Shown here in pieces: positions 18,203 through 26,958 of a stretch of 64,000 bases of DNA (the first letter of the stretch is position 1; each line of letters opens with the position of its first letter). The notes under the pieces were generated by a model. That model searched no databases and was not told the DNA's origin. It saw only the letters and a list, made by a program, of their open reading frames with translations. A program made the position numbers and the translations under genes. The DNA is from Pseudoclavibacter sp. AY1F1 (GTDB lineage Bacteria; Actinomycetota; Actinomycetes; Actinomycetales; Microbacteriaceae), in assembly GCF_002931075.1 (NCBI RefSeq), contig NZ_PSTQ01000013.1:1-64000 (forward strand), in the 5' to 3' direction.

Positions 18203-18252
18203 GTTGTGGCTCAATGCGGTCAGAAGCCACGCCAACGACGACCAGCCACAAC
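18203..18252. repeat. 50-bp element with 9-bp inverted ends, copy 1
   Basis: It begins GTTGTGGCT and ends AGCCACAAC, a perfect 9-bp inverted repeat. It shares 20 of its first 21 bases with the copy at 18914, including CAATGCGGTCAG, and its last 9 bases exactly. The 20-base interior differs. Both copies are exactly 50 bp. Confidence 0.75.
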
Positions 18253-18302
18253 GCTGTGCGAGTCAGTCCGCAAGCCGGTCGCTCCTTGACCGCGCGGCTC
18301 CG

Positions 18303-18318
18303 TTGACCGCGCGGTCAA
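18303..18318. promoter_or_regulatory. 16-bp perfect palindrome in the island
   Basis: TTGACCGCGCGGTCAA is a perfect palindrome, and 12 of its bases (TTGACCGCGCGG) also occur just upstream at 18286-18297. It is operator-like, but no gene start is near, so it may simply be part of the repeat landscape. Confidence 0.4.
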
Positions 18319-18475
18319 CGGCCGAAGGAATGCACGTCGAGCTCTGTGGCGACAGTTCTGCCCCATCATCGCCTCAACCAGGTCCGGATTCAGGCCTGCC
18401 AGAATCGTCAATCGACCGTCCGGCGGTCTCAGAGGCTTCTTGCAAACCCTCAGCGCAGAACAACGAACGGGACGG

Positions 18476-18607
18476 CTGGCGGGTAGACCGGTCTGGCGGG
18501 TAGACCGGTCTGGCGGGTCGACACCGCCCTGGAGTCTCGACCGGCCCGAAGTCTCGACCGGCCCGAAGTCTCGACCGGCCCGAAGTCTCGACCGGCCTGG
18601 AGTCTCG
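18476..18607. repeat. 17-bp tandem repeat, two sub-families
   Basis: A 17-bp period covers 132 bp. Two units of CTGGCGGGTAGACCGGT (18476, 18493) and a diverged third are followed by CTGGAGTCTCGACCGGC, three identical units of CCGAAGTCTCGACCGGC (18546, 18563, 18580) and a final partial CTGGAGTCTCG unit. Both sub-families contain the core GACCGG. Confidence 0.9.
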
Positions 18608-18913
18608 CACAGACGGCGGCATTCGCTCAGATCATGGACGTGCTGAGCGTCGCGGCGATATCAGCAGTCGTCTGGGTCAGATGGCTCGCACGTAGCTGGC
18701 CCACCTTCGATGCCGCGCACCGTGTCCGCACGCTCCGAACCTACGAGCTTCATCAGCACTTCGGATAGCTAGAGATTGCGATGCCCATCCGAAGCCGCCC
18801 TGGTGGGGAGCACAACCCGCCGCAATCCTGTGCGGGCGTGACCGAGCCGTGCCAGACAGGTGAACCAGGGACAGCCCCGAACCAGCACAGACGCGAACCA
18901 GGTCAGGGGCATC

Positions 18914-18963
18914 GTTGTGGCGCAATGCGGTCAGCTACTGCAGGAACGACAGCTAGCCACAAC
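18914..18963. repeat. 50-bp element with inverted ends, copy 2
   Basis: It begins GTTGTGGCG and ends AGCCACAAC. It is the second copy of the element at 18203, with conserved outer parts and a different interior of the same length. The inverted ends pair for 8 bp here. Confidence 0.75.
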
Positions 18964-19018
18964 TCTCGGCGCATCTGGCATTCAGGTCGCCCGGCGGCGA
19001 GTGTACGGAGCACACCGG

Positions 19019-19132
19019 GCTTCAGTAGCTGGTCCGGGCTTCAGTAGCTGGTCCGTGCTTCAGTAGCTGGTCCGTGCTTCAGTAGCTGGTCCGTGCTTCA
19101 GTAGCTGGTCCGGGCTTCGGTAGCTGGTCCGG
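19019..19132. repeat. 19-bp tandem repeat, six copies
   Basis: Six 19-bp units of GCTTCAGTAGCTGGTCCGT start at 19019, 19038, 19057, 19076, 19095 and 19114. Differences are limited to the last base (G or T), the next-to-last block in unit 6, and one A-to-G change in unit 6. Confidence 0.95.
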
Positions 19133-19369
19133 GGCCTGGGATCTGGGCTACGGACTTGCGCTCCGAGCCCCGCCATGAGCTTGGCGGTCGATCTGTGGCC
19201 GGGCGTCGTGCGTGGGACTGCAGCAGTGCGTAGAAGGCTCGGGCTCGGCTGGCGGCCACGCGAGAAGTGCCAGCCGCCGCCACTCACGCGCGGTATCGGT
19301 GCCGAGACAGGGATCCCGCACGCTTGCGGGGCCCCTGATAGCCGCTGCGTGGCTGCGGGCACAGCAAAA

Positions 19370-19396
19370 GGCCCGCCCCTCGGAAGAGGGACGGGC
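19370..19396 (-). terminator. Rho-independent terminator of ctaC-ctaD-ctaF
   Basis: On the minus strand a GC-rich stem, GGCCCGTCCCTC pairing with GAGGGGCGGGCC, with a TTCC loop, is followed by TTTTGCTG. It lies 20 bp after the ctaF stop. Confidence 0.85.
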
Positions 19397-19416
19397 CAGA
19401 AGTCTGCAGACGGCGC

Positions 19417-19839
19417 CTAGTGGGCGTAGCGCCCGCGGTAGTACTCGAACACCCAGCCGACGATCGCGATGATGAACAGCGGCGCGGAGAAGTACGCGAA
19501 CCACCAGCCTCCGATCGACAGACCAAGGAAGATCAGCCCGACAGCGAGGGCCAGGACAAACGGCCACCAGCTCTGCGGCGGGAAGAACCCGAGCTCGGGG
19601 TCGGCGTCCGCGATCTCACCGTCGAGGCGGTCCTCCGGGAGGACGTGGATGCGGAACGGCTTGGCCGAGCTGCTGAGGTAGAACGCGACGAAGGCGACGA
19701 AGATGCCAGACAGCGCCAAAGCGACGATGCCGACCCACTCGTAGTGCCCGAGTGCAGCGTGCGTCCAGAGGGTGTAGACGACGGTCACAACCGCGTAGAA
19801 GACGGCGAGGACCCAGAGGAGGCGGGCTGAGGTCTTCAC
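19417..19839 (-). CDS. ctaF: Cytochrome c oxidase subunit IV (actinobacterial CtaF)
   Basis: A 140-residue, four-helix protein of the actinobacterial cytochrome c oxidase subunit IV family. Two helices lie in residues 7-55, then a hydrophilic segment ([26 protein letters not shown]), then two more helices and a short basic tail. It is a structural subunit of the aa3 oxidase in the bcc-aa3 supercomplex. Its ATG overlaps the ctaD stop by four bases, so the subunits are translationally coupled. Confidence 0.93.
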   Translation of the reverse strand: MKTSARLLWVLAVFYAVVTVVYTLWTHAALGHYEWVGIVALALSGIFVAFVAFYLSSSAKPFRIHVLPEDRLDGEIADADPELGFFPPQSWWPFVLALAVGLIFLGLSIGGWWFAYFSAPLFIIAIVGWVFEYYRGRYAH

Positions 19840-21557
19840 TCTCGTTCTCCGATCTTGTCGTTGACTGGCGTCAGGTCACGGTATCCGTGTGGCGCGACCT
19901 CGGGGTGGTTGAGGTCGAATGCCGGGCGCTCCGAGCGGATGCGCGGGATGGACGTGAAGTTGTGTCGCGGAGGCGGGCAGCTTGTTGCCCACTCGAGCGA
20001 GGAGCCATAGCCCCACGGGTCGTCAACCGTGACCTTGGGAGCGTTGCGCGCCGTGATGAACACGTTGAAGAAGAACGGCAGCAGCGAGATGGCGAGCACA
20101 AACGCGCCGATCGTCGACAGCTGGTTCATCCAGGTGAAGTTGTCCTCGGGCTGGTACGTCGCGTAACGACGCGGCATGCCCATGACGCCGAGCCAGTGCT
20201 GGATCAGGAACGTCATGTGGAACCCGATGAACAGCAGCCAGAACTGGATCTTGCCGAGACGCTCGTTGAGCATCTTGCCCGTCCACTTCGGCCACCAGAA
20301 GTAGAAGCCTGCGAACATCGCGAACACGATCGTTCCGAAGATCACGTAGTGGAAGTGGGCGACGACGAAGTACGTGTCAGATACGTGGAAGTCGAGCATC
20401 GGCGATGCCAGGATGACACCCGTCAGGCCACCGAACACGAACGTCACGAGGAAGCCGAGGGAGAACAGCATCGGCGTCTCGAACGTCACCGAGCCTCGCC
20501 AGAGCGTTCCGAGCCAGTTGAAGATCTTCACGCCCGTCGGGACCGCGATCAGCATCGTCATGAGCGCGAAGAACGGCAGCAGGACCGTGCCGGTCACGTA
20601 CATGTGGTGAGCCCACACGGACGCAGAGAGAGCAGCGATCGCGATCGTCGCGTAGACGAGAGTCTTGTAGCCGAAGATCGGTTTCCTGCTGAAGGCAGGG
20701 AAGATCTCGGAGACGATACCGAAGAACGGCAGCGCGAGCACGTAAACCTCTGGGTGACCGAAGAACCAGAACAAGTGCTGGTAGAGGATTGCTCCGCCGG
20801 CCTCGACGTCGTAGATGTGCGTCAGGAAGACGCGGTCCATGAGGAGACCGAACCAGGCGGCCGCGAGCACCGGGAACGCGAACAGCACGAGGATCGACGT
20901 GATCATCGCGTTCCAGGTGAAGATCGGCATGCGCCACATCGTCATACCTGGAGCACGCATCGTGATGATGGTCGTGATGAAGTTCACGGCACCGAAGATC
21001 GTCGCGAAGCCTGTCGCCGCGAGCCCGGCGACCCACAAGTTGCCTCCGACTCCCGGTGAATAGGTCATCGTCGACAAGGGGACGTAGGCCGTCCAGCCGA
21101 AGGATGCCGCACCGCCCGGCGTGAGGAAGCCGCCGACCGCGATGAGCGCGCCGAAAGTGAAGAGCCAGAACGCGAAGGCGTTGAGTCGCGGGAAGGCGAC
21201 GTCGGCCGTGCCGATCTGCAGGGGAACGAGCACGTTCGCGAAGCCGGAGAACAGCGGCGTCCCGAACATGAGGAGCATGATCGTGCCGTGCATGGTGAAG
21301 AGCTGGTTGTACTGCTCCTTCGTGTCGATGATCTCCATACCCGGCTCGAAGAGCTGGGTACGGATGACCAGTGCCATGACACCACCGATGCAGAACCAGA
21401 CGAAGCTGGAGATCAGGTACATGTACCCGATTGTCTTGTGGTCCGTCGAGGTGATCCAGGTTACGAGGACGTTGCCCTTGCGCTCAGCAGAGCGGCTCGG
21501 AGCCGTGGTCGCCTCAGAGACCGGGGTGATGCCTGGACGGTTCAGCGTTGACGTCAT
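19836..21557 (-). CDS. ctaD: Cytochrome c oxidase subunit I (aa3)
   Basis: A 573-residue catalytic subunit holding haem a, haem a3 and CuB. Visible landmarks are His90 in [10 protein letters not shown] (haem a ligand), [11 protein letters not shown] (CuB His and cross-linked Tyr), WAHHMYVTG (CuB His pair) and [11 protein letters not shown] (haem ligands). Menaquinol-derived electrons arrive through QcrC and CuA and reduce O2 with proton pumping. The ATG at 21557 is preferred to an in-frame extension to 21761, which would overlap ctaC and is Arg-rich shadow sequence. ctaC ends 11 bp upstream. Confidence 0.97.
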   Translation of the reverse strand: MTSTLNRPGITPVSEATTAPSRSAERKGNVLVTWITSTDHKTIGYMYLISSFVWFCIGGVMALVIRTQLFEPGMEIIDTKEQYNQLFTMHGTIMLLMFGTPLFSGFANVLVPLQIGTADVAFPRLNAFAFWLFTFGALIAVGGFLTPGGAASFGWTAYVPLSTMTYSPGVGGNLWVAGLAATGFATIFGAVNFITTIITMRAPGMTMWRMPIFTWNAMITSILVLFAFPVLAAAWFGLLMDRVFLTHIYDVEAGGAILYQHLFWFFGHPEVYVLALPFFGIVSEIFPAFSRKPIFGYKTLVYATIAIAALSASVWAHHMYVTGTVLLPFFALMTMLIAVPTGVKIFNWLGTLWRGSVTFETPMLFSLGFLVTFVFGGLTGVILASPMLDFHVSDTYFVVAHFHYVIFGTIVFAMFAGFYFWWPKWTGKMLNERLGKIQFWLLFIGFHMTFLIQHWLGVMGMPRRYATYQPEDNFTWMNQLSTIGAFVLAISLLPFFFNVFITARNAPKVTVDDPWGYGSSLEWATSCPPPRHNFTSIPRIRSERPAFDLNHPEVAPHGYRDLTPVNDKIGERE

Positions 21558-21568
21558 TTTCGTCGCCC

Positions 21569-22522
21569 CTATTCCGACTCGTGGTTGAACTCGGGAACTT
21601 CGGTGCCCGGAAGGTTCTGGTTGCGGTTGTAGTCGTCGCCGTGTGCGCCGACGTTGCCCGCCGCGCGAAGCTCGGCGATGTAGGCGTTGTATTCGGCCTG
21701 CGAGACGACCTCGACTTGGAACAGCATCATCGAGTGGTACTCGCCGCAGAGCTCGGCGCACTTACCCATGTAGGTGCCTTCACGCTCTGGCACGAACGAC
21801 ATGGTGTTGGTGTGACCGGGGATGTTGTCGATCTTGTAGTGGAAGTCGACAATCCAGAAGGAGTGGATGACGTCACGCGACTTGATGTCGAGCGTCACGT
21901 TCGCGCCGACCGGGAGCACGAGCTTCGGCAGCGCCGCTTCGTCGATCTCACCGGTGGCTGCGCCGCGCTCGCCGTCTTCCGACGGCTCGCGGACTTCCTG
22001 CGCCTGGATGCCCTCGTAGTAGACACCGGAGTCGTACTCGGAGTTGCTCGTGGGTAGGTAGTTGAAGTCCCAAGCCCACTGCTTGCCGTAGACCTCGATC
22101 TTGACGTCTTGCTCTTCTTCAGCGAAGTTCGCGACGACGGGTGCCTCTTCGCGCACGGTGAAGGCGAAGAAGCCTGCAACGAGGATGATCGGGACCACGG
22201 TGAAGAGGATCTCGATGGGCATGTGGTACCGCAGCTGCGCCGGCAGGCCCTTCTCGCCCTTGCGGCGGCGGTACATGACGGACGCCCAGATGATGAGTCC
22301 CCAAGTGATCCCGCCCACGACGAGCAGGATGATCCAGGAGTTCACCCAGAAGTTGGTGAAGGCGTCGGAATGGTTGGTGACGCCGGGGTCACCGGGCATG
22401 TAGCCCCGTAGTTCTTGCGACGTGCAGCCAGCCAGAATCAGAATCAGGGCTGCTGCAATCGGAGCGGCGAACCACTTCACGCGGCGGGTGTCTCGCACGG
22501 CAAACCTTTCGAGGTGACGCAT
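21569..22522 (-). CDS. ctaC: Cytochrome c oxidase subunit II (lipoprotein-type)
   Basis: A 317-residue CuA subunit. A signal peptide ends in the lipobox LAGC (Cys33), so the mature protein is probably lipid-anchored, and two transmembrane helices follow (about 58-82 and 105-123). The CuA site is visible as His220 in DVIHSFW and Cys255, Glu257, Cys259, His263 and Met266 in [12 protein letters not shown]. It accepts electrons from QcrC. An acidic loop at about 160-198 is an insertion relative to short homologues. First gene of ctaC-ctaD-ctaF. Confidence 0.96.
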   Translation of the reverse strand: MRHLERFAVRDTRRVKWFAAPIAAALILILAGCTSQELRGYMPGDPGVTNHSDAFTNFWVNSWIILLVVGGITWGLIIWASVMYRRRKGEKGLPAQLRYHMPIEILFTVVPIILVAGFFAFTVREEAPVVANFAEEEQDVKIEVYGKQWAWDFNYLPTSNSEYDSGVYYEGIQAQEVREPSEDGERGAATGEIDEAALPKLVLPVGANVTLDIKSRDVIHSFWIVDFHYKIDNIPGHTNTMSFVPEREGTYMGKCAELCGEYHSMMLFQVEVVSQAEYNAYIAELRAAGNVGAHGDDYNRNQNLPGTEVPEFNHESE

Positions 22523-22584
22523 ACAGGTTGCTGTCAGTCTAGTGGGAATCTCGGCGGCGAATGACTCGGGGCGCGCGGAGACGA

Positions 22585-22617
22585 CGAAACGGCGCGGTCA
22601 AAGACCACGCCGTTTCG
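22585..22617 (-). terminator. Hairpin after erpA
   Basis: A stem of CGAAACGGCG plus GGTC pairs with GACC plus CGCCGTTTCG around an AAA loop, with one bulged base on each side. It lies 33 bp after the erpA stop and upstream of ctaC. No T-run follows, so termination is inferred from the stem alone. Confidence 0.6.
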
Positions 22618-22650
22618 GGTGTGTCGCGGGGTACTCCCCCGCGTGTCGAC

Positions 22651-23016
22651 TCAGTGGAAGGAGTCGCCACACGCACAGGAACCCTGCGCACTTGGGTTGT
22701 CGATCGTGAAGCCCTGCTTCTGGATCGTGTCCTCGAAGTCGATCTTCGCGCTGTCAAGGTAGGGGACGCTCATCGGATCGACGATGACTTCCACGCCGTC
22801 GAAGTCGACCGTTGCGTCGCCGTCGAGGATGCGCTCGTCGAAGAACAACTGGTAGATCAGGCCAGAGCAGCCACCTGGCTGTACGGCGATGCGCAGGCGA
22901 AGGCCACCCTCGCTTTCCTGACCGATGAGGTTCTTGATCTTGTCGAGTGCCGCCTGCGTGAGGGTCACGGAGTGCGTGGCCTCGCTCACGGTGATGCCTT
23001 CAAGAACTGCGCTCAT
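22651..23016 (-). CDS. erpA: A-type iron-sulphur carrier (ErpA/HesB/IscA family)
   Basis: A 121-residue A-type Fe-S carrier. The three conserved cysteines are present in GGCSG and the C-terminal GSCACGD. Such proteins pass Fe-S clusters to apo-enzymes, here plausibly including the Rieske protein encoded nearby. The ATG at 23016 gives the normal length. From memory, M. tuberculosis Rv2204c sits in the same position relative to ctaC. It is 100 bp downstream of the dipeptidase gene and 128 bp upstream of ctaC. Confidence 0.93.
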   Translation of the reverse strand: MSAVLEGITVSEATHSVTLTQAALDKIKNLIGQESEGGLRLRIAVQPGGCSGLIYQLFFDERILDGDATVDFDGVEVIVDPMSVPYLDSAKIDFEDTIQKQGFTIDNPSAQGSCACGDSFH

Positions 23017-23116
23017 AGATTCTCCTCGTGCTGCTGGGCGGGACGAACTGCTCCCGCGCTCTTCACGTCGATAACGGCGTGTTCGTCCAGGATATTCCTC
23101 CCGCGCTGGAAACGCA

Positions 23117-24535
23117 TCAGTTGATCGCTGCATCCGGTCGGGCGAAGCGGAGGAGGAAGAGCGCCTCGGCTGAGATCGCGCGTCGGAGCACACCGAGGTC
23201 CTGTGACTCGTTGGGGCTGTGCGCCATCGTGGCCGGGTCCTCGACGCCCGTCACGAGGATCTCGGCGTCCGGGTAGACCTCGGCGAGGGCCGCGATGAAC
23301 GGGATCGAGCCGCCAATGCCTGTTTCCGCCGGCTCCGCCCCCCAGCCATCGCGCATGGCGGATTTCATGAGCCCCACGGCCGGTCCTGCGGTGTCCACGA
23401 GGAACGGCTGCCCGAGGTCGGGTTGGGTGATCTCGATGTGGGCGCCGAACGGCGCGTGCTCGAGGAGATGCCGCTCGATGGCCGCGTAGGCCTCGGACGC
23501 GTCGTCACCGGGAGCGATGCGGGCAGAGAGCCGAACTGACACGACCGGCAGGAGCGTGTTCGAGGCCTCCGCGACGCTCGGTGCGTCGATACCCGTGATG
23601 GTGATGGCTGGCTGATTCCAGAGTCGGTCGTGAATGCTCCCCGTTCCGATCGTGGACACCCCGTCGAGAAGTTCGGCGTCACGCCGAACGTCAGACTCGT
23701 CACCGCCCGCGAGCCCATCGCTGCGCGAGCCGAGTCCGGCAACCGCAACGGAACCCTGCTCATCCCAGAGAGTGTCGAGCAGGCGGACGGCTGCGAGCAT
23801 CGCGTCAGGGACCGCGCCCCCGAGCATCCCGGAGTGCGAGGCGTGTCCGAGCGTGCGCACGGTGATCTTCATCGTCACGTTGCCCCGGAGAGAGACGGTG
23901 AGGCCAGGGGTCGTGGTCGACGGGTTGTCGCTGTCCGCAACGATGATGGCGTCTGCGCCGAGCTCGGTCCGGTGCTTGTCGAGGAAGTCGGAGAAACTGC
24001 GTGAGCCGTTCTCCTCCTCGCCTTCAATGAAGACCGAGAGGCCGATCCTCGGCCTGCCGTTCGTCGCGACGCTGAGTGCCTCAAGCGCCGCAACGTGGGT
24101 CATGACACCCGCCTTGTCGTCGCTCGCGCCGCGACCGTAGAGGCGACCGTCGCGCAACGTCGGCTCGAACGGCGGGGTACGCCAGTCGTCACCACTCCCC
24201 TGCGGCTGCACGTCGTGGTGCGCGTAGAGCAGGACGGTGGGCTGGCCGGGCTCGGCGGCTCGGGTCGCGATGACAGCGGGCTGGCCCGCGTAGCCGTCGG
24301 GCGTCTCGACCCCGTCGATCTCTACGGAATCGAACAGAGCGAGTTCACGCAGGAGCTCGGCCGTCCGCTCGGCGCTTCGCTGCACGTGCACTCGATCGAA
24401 GGCATCCCAGGAGACCGACGGGATACGGACAAGGCCGGATAGTCGGGCGATCGTGGTGGAAAAACGGTCATCGACCGCTCCGAGGAGACGCTGTTCCTGA
24501 TCGTGTGCATCGAGTGGGGCTTCGGGGAGAGTCAT
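23117..24535 (-). CDS. M20-family dipeptidase
   Basis: A 472-residue di-zinc peptidase of the M20 family, closest in pattern to CNDP/DapE-like dipeptidases. Metal-site motifs are YAHHDVQPQG (His and Asp), GRGASDDKAG (bridging Asp), EGEEENGS (catalytic and ligand Glu) and a later DSDNPS. It probably cleaves dipeptides in the cytoplasm; exact specificity cannot be read. The ATG at 24535 has TAGCCT seven bases upstream, again a leaderless arrangement. It is divergent from the DUF3043 gene. Confidence 0.88.
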   Translation of the reverse strand: MTLPEAPLDAHDQEQRLLGAVDDRFSTTIARLSGLVRIPSVSWDAFDRVHVQRSAERTAELLRELALFDSVEIDGVETPDGYAGQPAVIATRAAEPGQPTVLLYAHHDVQPQGSGDDWRTPPFEPTLRDGRLYGRGASDDKAGVMTHVAALEALSVATNGRPRIGLSVFIEGEEENGSRSFSDFLDKHRTELGADAIIVADSDNPSTTTPGLTVSLRGNVTMKITVRTLGHASHSGMLGGAVPDAMLAAVRLLDTLWDEQGSVAVAGLGSRSDGLAGGDESDVRRDAELLDGVSTIGTGSIHDRLWNQPAITITGIDAPSVAEASNTLLPVVSVRLSARIAPGDDASEAYAAIERHLLEHAPFGAHIEITQPDLGQPFLVDTAGPAVGLMKSAMRDGWGAEPAETGIGGSIPFIAALAEVYPDAEILVTGVEDPATMAHSPNESQDLGVLRRAISAEALFLLRFARPDAAIN

Positions 24536-24548
24536 AGCGGTTAGGCTA
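24536..24548 (-). promoter_or_regulatory. Putative leaderless promoter of the M20 dipeptidase
   Basis: On the minus strand TAGCCT (24548-24543) is followed by AACCGCT and the ATG at 24535, with no ribosome-binding site. The same few bases also carry TAGGCT on the plus strand, which may serve the divergent DUF3043 gene. Confidence 0.45.
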
Positions 24549-24576
24549 AATCACACCAGAGTTCTTGAGAGGCATC

Positions 24577-25161
24577 ATGTCGAAGCACGAGTCCAAGAGC
24601 GCCGAGACAGCATCGCTTCCCGCGAAGAGTCCGGCGAAGAAGCAGAACCCGACCCCCACGAGGCGCGAGCGCGAGGCGCAGAACCTGCGTCCCCTCGTCC
24701 CCGAGGACCGCAAGCAGGCCAAGCGCGAGATGCAGGCAAAGGTGCGCATCGAACAAGCCAAGGCACGTGAGGGGCTCGCCAAGGGCGATGACCGCTACCT
24801 CCGTCCGACTGAGCGCGGCCCACAGAAGCGCTTCATGCGCAACTACATCGACGCGAGGTACTCGATCGGTGAGCTCCTGCTCCCGATGATGTTCCTCGTG
24901 ATCTTCGCGACGTTCATCCCGAGCCAGTCGGTCGGCATCTGGGCGATGAGCTTCATCTGGGCGTTCCTCGCCGTGTGCGTGCTCGAGGCCGTGATGATCG
25001 CCAACATCATCAAGCGCCGCATTGCCGCCGTCGTGGGCAAGGACAAGGTCGAGAAGGGCATCATGATCGGCACGATCGCCCGCAGCCTGCAGCTGCGCGT
25101 CATGCGCATGCCCAAGTCTCAGGTCAAGCGCGGCGCGAAGATCGAGTTCACGGGCAAGTAG
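24577..25161 (+). CDS. DUF3043 membrane protein
   Basis: A 194-residue protein of the actinobacterial DUF3043 family. A Lys/Arg/Glu-rich cytoplasmic N-terminus with TPTRREREAQNLRPLVP precedes a conserved RYLRPTERGPQKRFMRNYIDAR-like core and two hydrophobic helices (about 100-145). A basic C-terminus closes it. The ATG at 24577 follows GAGAGG at five bases and is preferred to a TTG four codons upstream. Function is unknown. It is divergent from the dipeptidase and convergent with pyrD. Confidence 0.85.
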   Translation: MSKHESKSAETASLPAKSPAKKQNPTPTRREREAQNLRPLVPEDRKQAKREMQAKVRIEQAKAREGLAKGDDRYLRPTERGPQKRFMRNYIDARYSIGELLLPMMFLVIFATFIPSQSVGIWAMSFIWAFLAVCVLEAVMIANIIKRRIAAVVGKDKVEKGIMIGTIARSLQLRVMRMPKSQVKRGAKIEFTGK

Positions 25162-25206
25162 CCCACGAACGCGCGGACTCACTCGGGAGCCAGCAGTGCT
25201 TGACGG

Positions 25207-25263
25207 CCGGCAGCGCCCGACACTCGGCGCCACACCCGATACCCGGCAGCGCCCGACACCCGG
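25207..25263. repeat. 21-bp direct repeat pair in a convergent gap
   Basis: Two copies starting CCGGCAGCGCCCGACAC, at 25207-25227 and 25243-25263, differ by one base. Between them a diverged CCACACCCGATACCCGG suggests a decayed middle unit. They lie just before the shared terminator of the DUF3043 gene and pyrD. Confidence 0.8.
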
Positions 25264-25272
25264 CAACAAACT

Positions 25273-25306
25273 CGAAGGCCCGAACGGTATTCCGCTCGGG
25301 CCTTCG
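25273..25306. terminator. Bidirectional terminator between DUF3043 gene and pyrD
   Basis: CGAAGGCCCGA pairs with TCGGGCCTTCG around a 12-base loop. AACAAA lies just before it and TTTGTT just after, so either strand gives a stem followed by a T-rich tract. Confidence 0.85.
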
Positions 25307-25420
25307 CTTTGTTCAATGTAGACCGGCGGCGTGAACTGAAGGTGTCAGCTGCCTGAGAATCAGGGAAAGAACACGAACTGTGACCTTTGAATGGCAGCGC
25401 ACCTCAACCCCTGCGGCGCG

Positions 25421-26452
25421 TCAGCCCCTGAGGCGCGCCAGGCCGCGGTTGATGCTCGCTGCCCAGCCGGGACCGGCGTAGAGGAACTCCGTGTAGCCCT
25501 GCACGAGCGTCGCCCCTGCGTCGAGCCTCCGGCGCACCTCCGTGGCGTCCGCGACACCCCCGACGGAGATGATGCAGAGACGCTCCCCCGCAGTCGACTT
25601 CACGACGCGAAGCACGTCGAGCGAGCGCTCGGTGAGCGGGCGACCAGAGAGGCCGCCCGCGCCGAAGGCTTCGACGATCCGCGGCGAAGTCCGGAGACCC
25701 GACCTGGAGATGGTCGTATTGGCGGCGATGATGCCGGCGAGCCCCTCGTCGATGGCCAGTTGCGTGACCTCGCGGATCTCGTCGTCCGTGAGGTCCGGAG
25801 CGATCTTGACCAGCAGCGGCACCCCGGGGGCCGCGTCGCGGGCGGCGCGCAGGATGGGCGTCAGCGACTCCAAGGACTGCAGGCTCCGCAAACCTGGCGT
25901 GTTGGGCGAGGAGACGTTGACCACGAGGTAATCGGCCACGTTTCGCACCGCTGCCGCGGCCACGGCGTAGTCGAGGTGGGCGTCTTCCGCTTCCGTCGTC
26001 TTGTTCTTCCCGATGTTCACACCGACGATGACCGAGGTGTTCCGACGGGCCGCGATATTCGCGGCCGCGAGCTCGGCCCCCCGGTTGTTGAAGCCCATCC
26101 TGTTGATCAGCGCACCGTCGGCGACGAGCCTGAAGAGTCTGGGTCCTGGGTTTCCCGGCTGCGGGCGCGGCGTGACCGTGCCGACCTCCACGTGCCCGAA
26201 CCCGAGGGCCGCGAGCCCGTCGATATCTTCGGCATCCTTATCGAAGCCTGCCGCGAGACCGAATGGGGAGGCGAACCGGAGCCCCATGGTCTCGACGGCG
26301 AGCGACTCTGCCGGGGCCGTGAGCGGCGCGACAAGCGCCGCCGGCCCACGTCGGCCGAGCACGCGGATCACACAGGAGGCAAGCCCGTGCGCGCGCTCCG
26401 GGTCCATCTTCGACAGCACGTGTGTGAAGAGCAGGCGATAGGCGGCGTTCAT
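25421..26452 (-). CDS. pyrD: Dihydroorotate dehydrogenase (quinone), class 2
   Basis: A 343-residue FMN enzyme that oxidises dihydroorotate to orotate in pyrimidine synthesis and passes electrons to menaquinone. The N-terminal amphipathic extension ([18 protein letters not shown]) marks the membrane-associated class 2. The segment [14 protein letters not shown] contains the catalytic Ser. The ATG at 26452 overlaps the nrdR stop by four bases. An in-frame upstream extension would fall inside nrdR and is rejected. Last gene of the 26-kb minus-strand run. Confidence 0.95.
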   Translation of the reverse strand: MNAAYRLLFTHVLSKMDPERAHGLASCVIRVLGRRGPAALVAPLTAPAESLAVETMGLRFASPFGLAAGFDKDAEDIDGLAALGFGHVEVGTVTPRPQPGNPGPRLFRLVADGALINRMGFNNRGAELAAANIAARRNTSVIVGVNIGKNKTTEAEDAHLDYAVAAAAVRNVADYLVVNVSSPNTPGLRSLQSLESLTPILRAARDAAPGVPLLVKIAPDLTDDEIREVTQLAIDEGLAGIIAANTTISRSGLRTSPRIVEAFGAGGLSGRPLTERSLDVLRVVKSTAGERLCIISVGGVADATEVRRRLDAGATLVQGYTEFLYAGPGWAASINRGLARLRG

Positions 26453-26958
26453 CGGGTCTCCCCCTCGAAGCTGGACTCGCCGTCGGCTGATTCCGTGGCG
26501 TACTGGGCTCTGATGCCGTCTTCGTGCATCCGGTCGATGGCCGCTCTGAAGTCGTCGAGGCACGCGAAGCCCTGGTAGACGCTCGCGAACCGGAGGTAGG
26601 CGACGTCATCGAGCTCGCGCAGCGGGGGCAGGATGGCGAGGCCGATGTCGTTCGCCTCGATCTGCGAGACGCCGGTCGAGCGGATGCTCTCCTCCACCCG
26701 CTGGGCGAGGAGCGCGAGGTCGGTATCGGTCACTGGCCGCCCCTGGCAGGCCTTGCGGACGCCTGCCACGACCTTGTCCCGCGAGAACGACTCGACGACC
26801 CCGTTGCGCTTGATGACCGTGAGGCTCGCGGTCTCGGTCGTCGAGAAGCGACGCCCGCATTCGGGGCATTGTCTCCTCCGCCTGATGGCGAAGCCGTCGT
26901 CGCTTGTGCGCGAGTCGATGACGCGCGAGTCAGGGTGCCGGCAAAACGGGCAGTGCAT
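26449..26958 (-). CDS. nrdR: Transcriptional repressor NrdR
   Basis: A 169-residue regulator of ribonucleotide reductase genes. The zinc ribbon has Cys3, Cys6, Cys31 and Cys34 (HCPFC and QCPECG), and residues about 49-139 form an ATP-cone that senses ATP/dATP. Length is slightly over the family's usual 150-160, with an acidic C-terminal tail. Its start overlaps the hisD stop by one base (TGATG) and its end overlaps pyrD. No ribonucleotide reductase gene is present here. Confidence 0.95.
   Translation of the reverse strand: MHCPFCRHPDSRVIDSRTSDDGFAIRRRRQCPECGRRFSTTETASLTVIKRNGVVESFSRDKVVAGVRKACQGRPVTDTDLALLAQRVEESIRSTGVSQIEANDIGLAILPPLRELDDVAYLRFASVYQGFACLDDFRAAIDRMHEDGIRAQYATESADGESSFEGETR

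Larger units (their letters stand above)
17854..19416. other. 1.56-kb non-coding island between convergent respiratory operons
   Basis: The stretch between the qcrB and ctaF stop codons has no convincing gene. It holds the qcrB terminator, a 22-bp duplication (GCCCTCCTGGGCTGA near 17870 and 17892), a 32-bp array, two copies of a 50-bp element, a 16-bp palindrome, a 17-bp array, a 19-bp array and the ctaF terminator. Open frames in it lack ribosome sites and recognisable products. Confidence 0.7.

Noticed and set aside
18203-18252. Integron attC site
   Set aside because: The inverted ends have the wrong polarity (they start with GTT and end with AAC), and no integrase or cassette genes are present.
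18634-18768. 44-codon open frame in the respiratory island
   Set aside because: It uses codons rare in this genome (ATA, TCA, AGA), has no clear ribosome site and no recognisable product.
21558-21761. N-terminal extension of CtaD
   Set aside because: It lies inside ctaC in another frame and is Arg-rich; family members start near the ATG at 21557.
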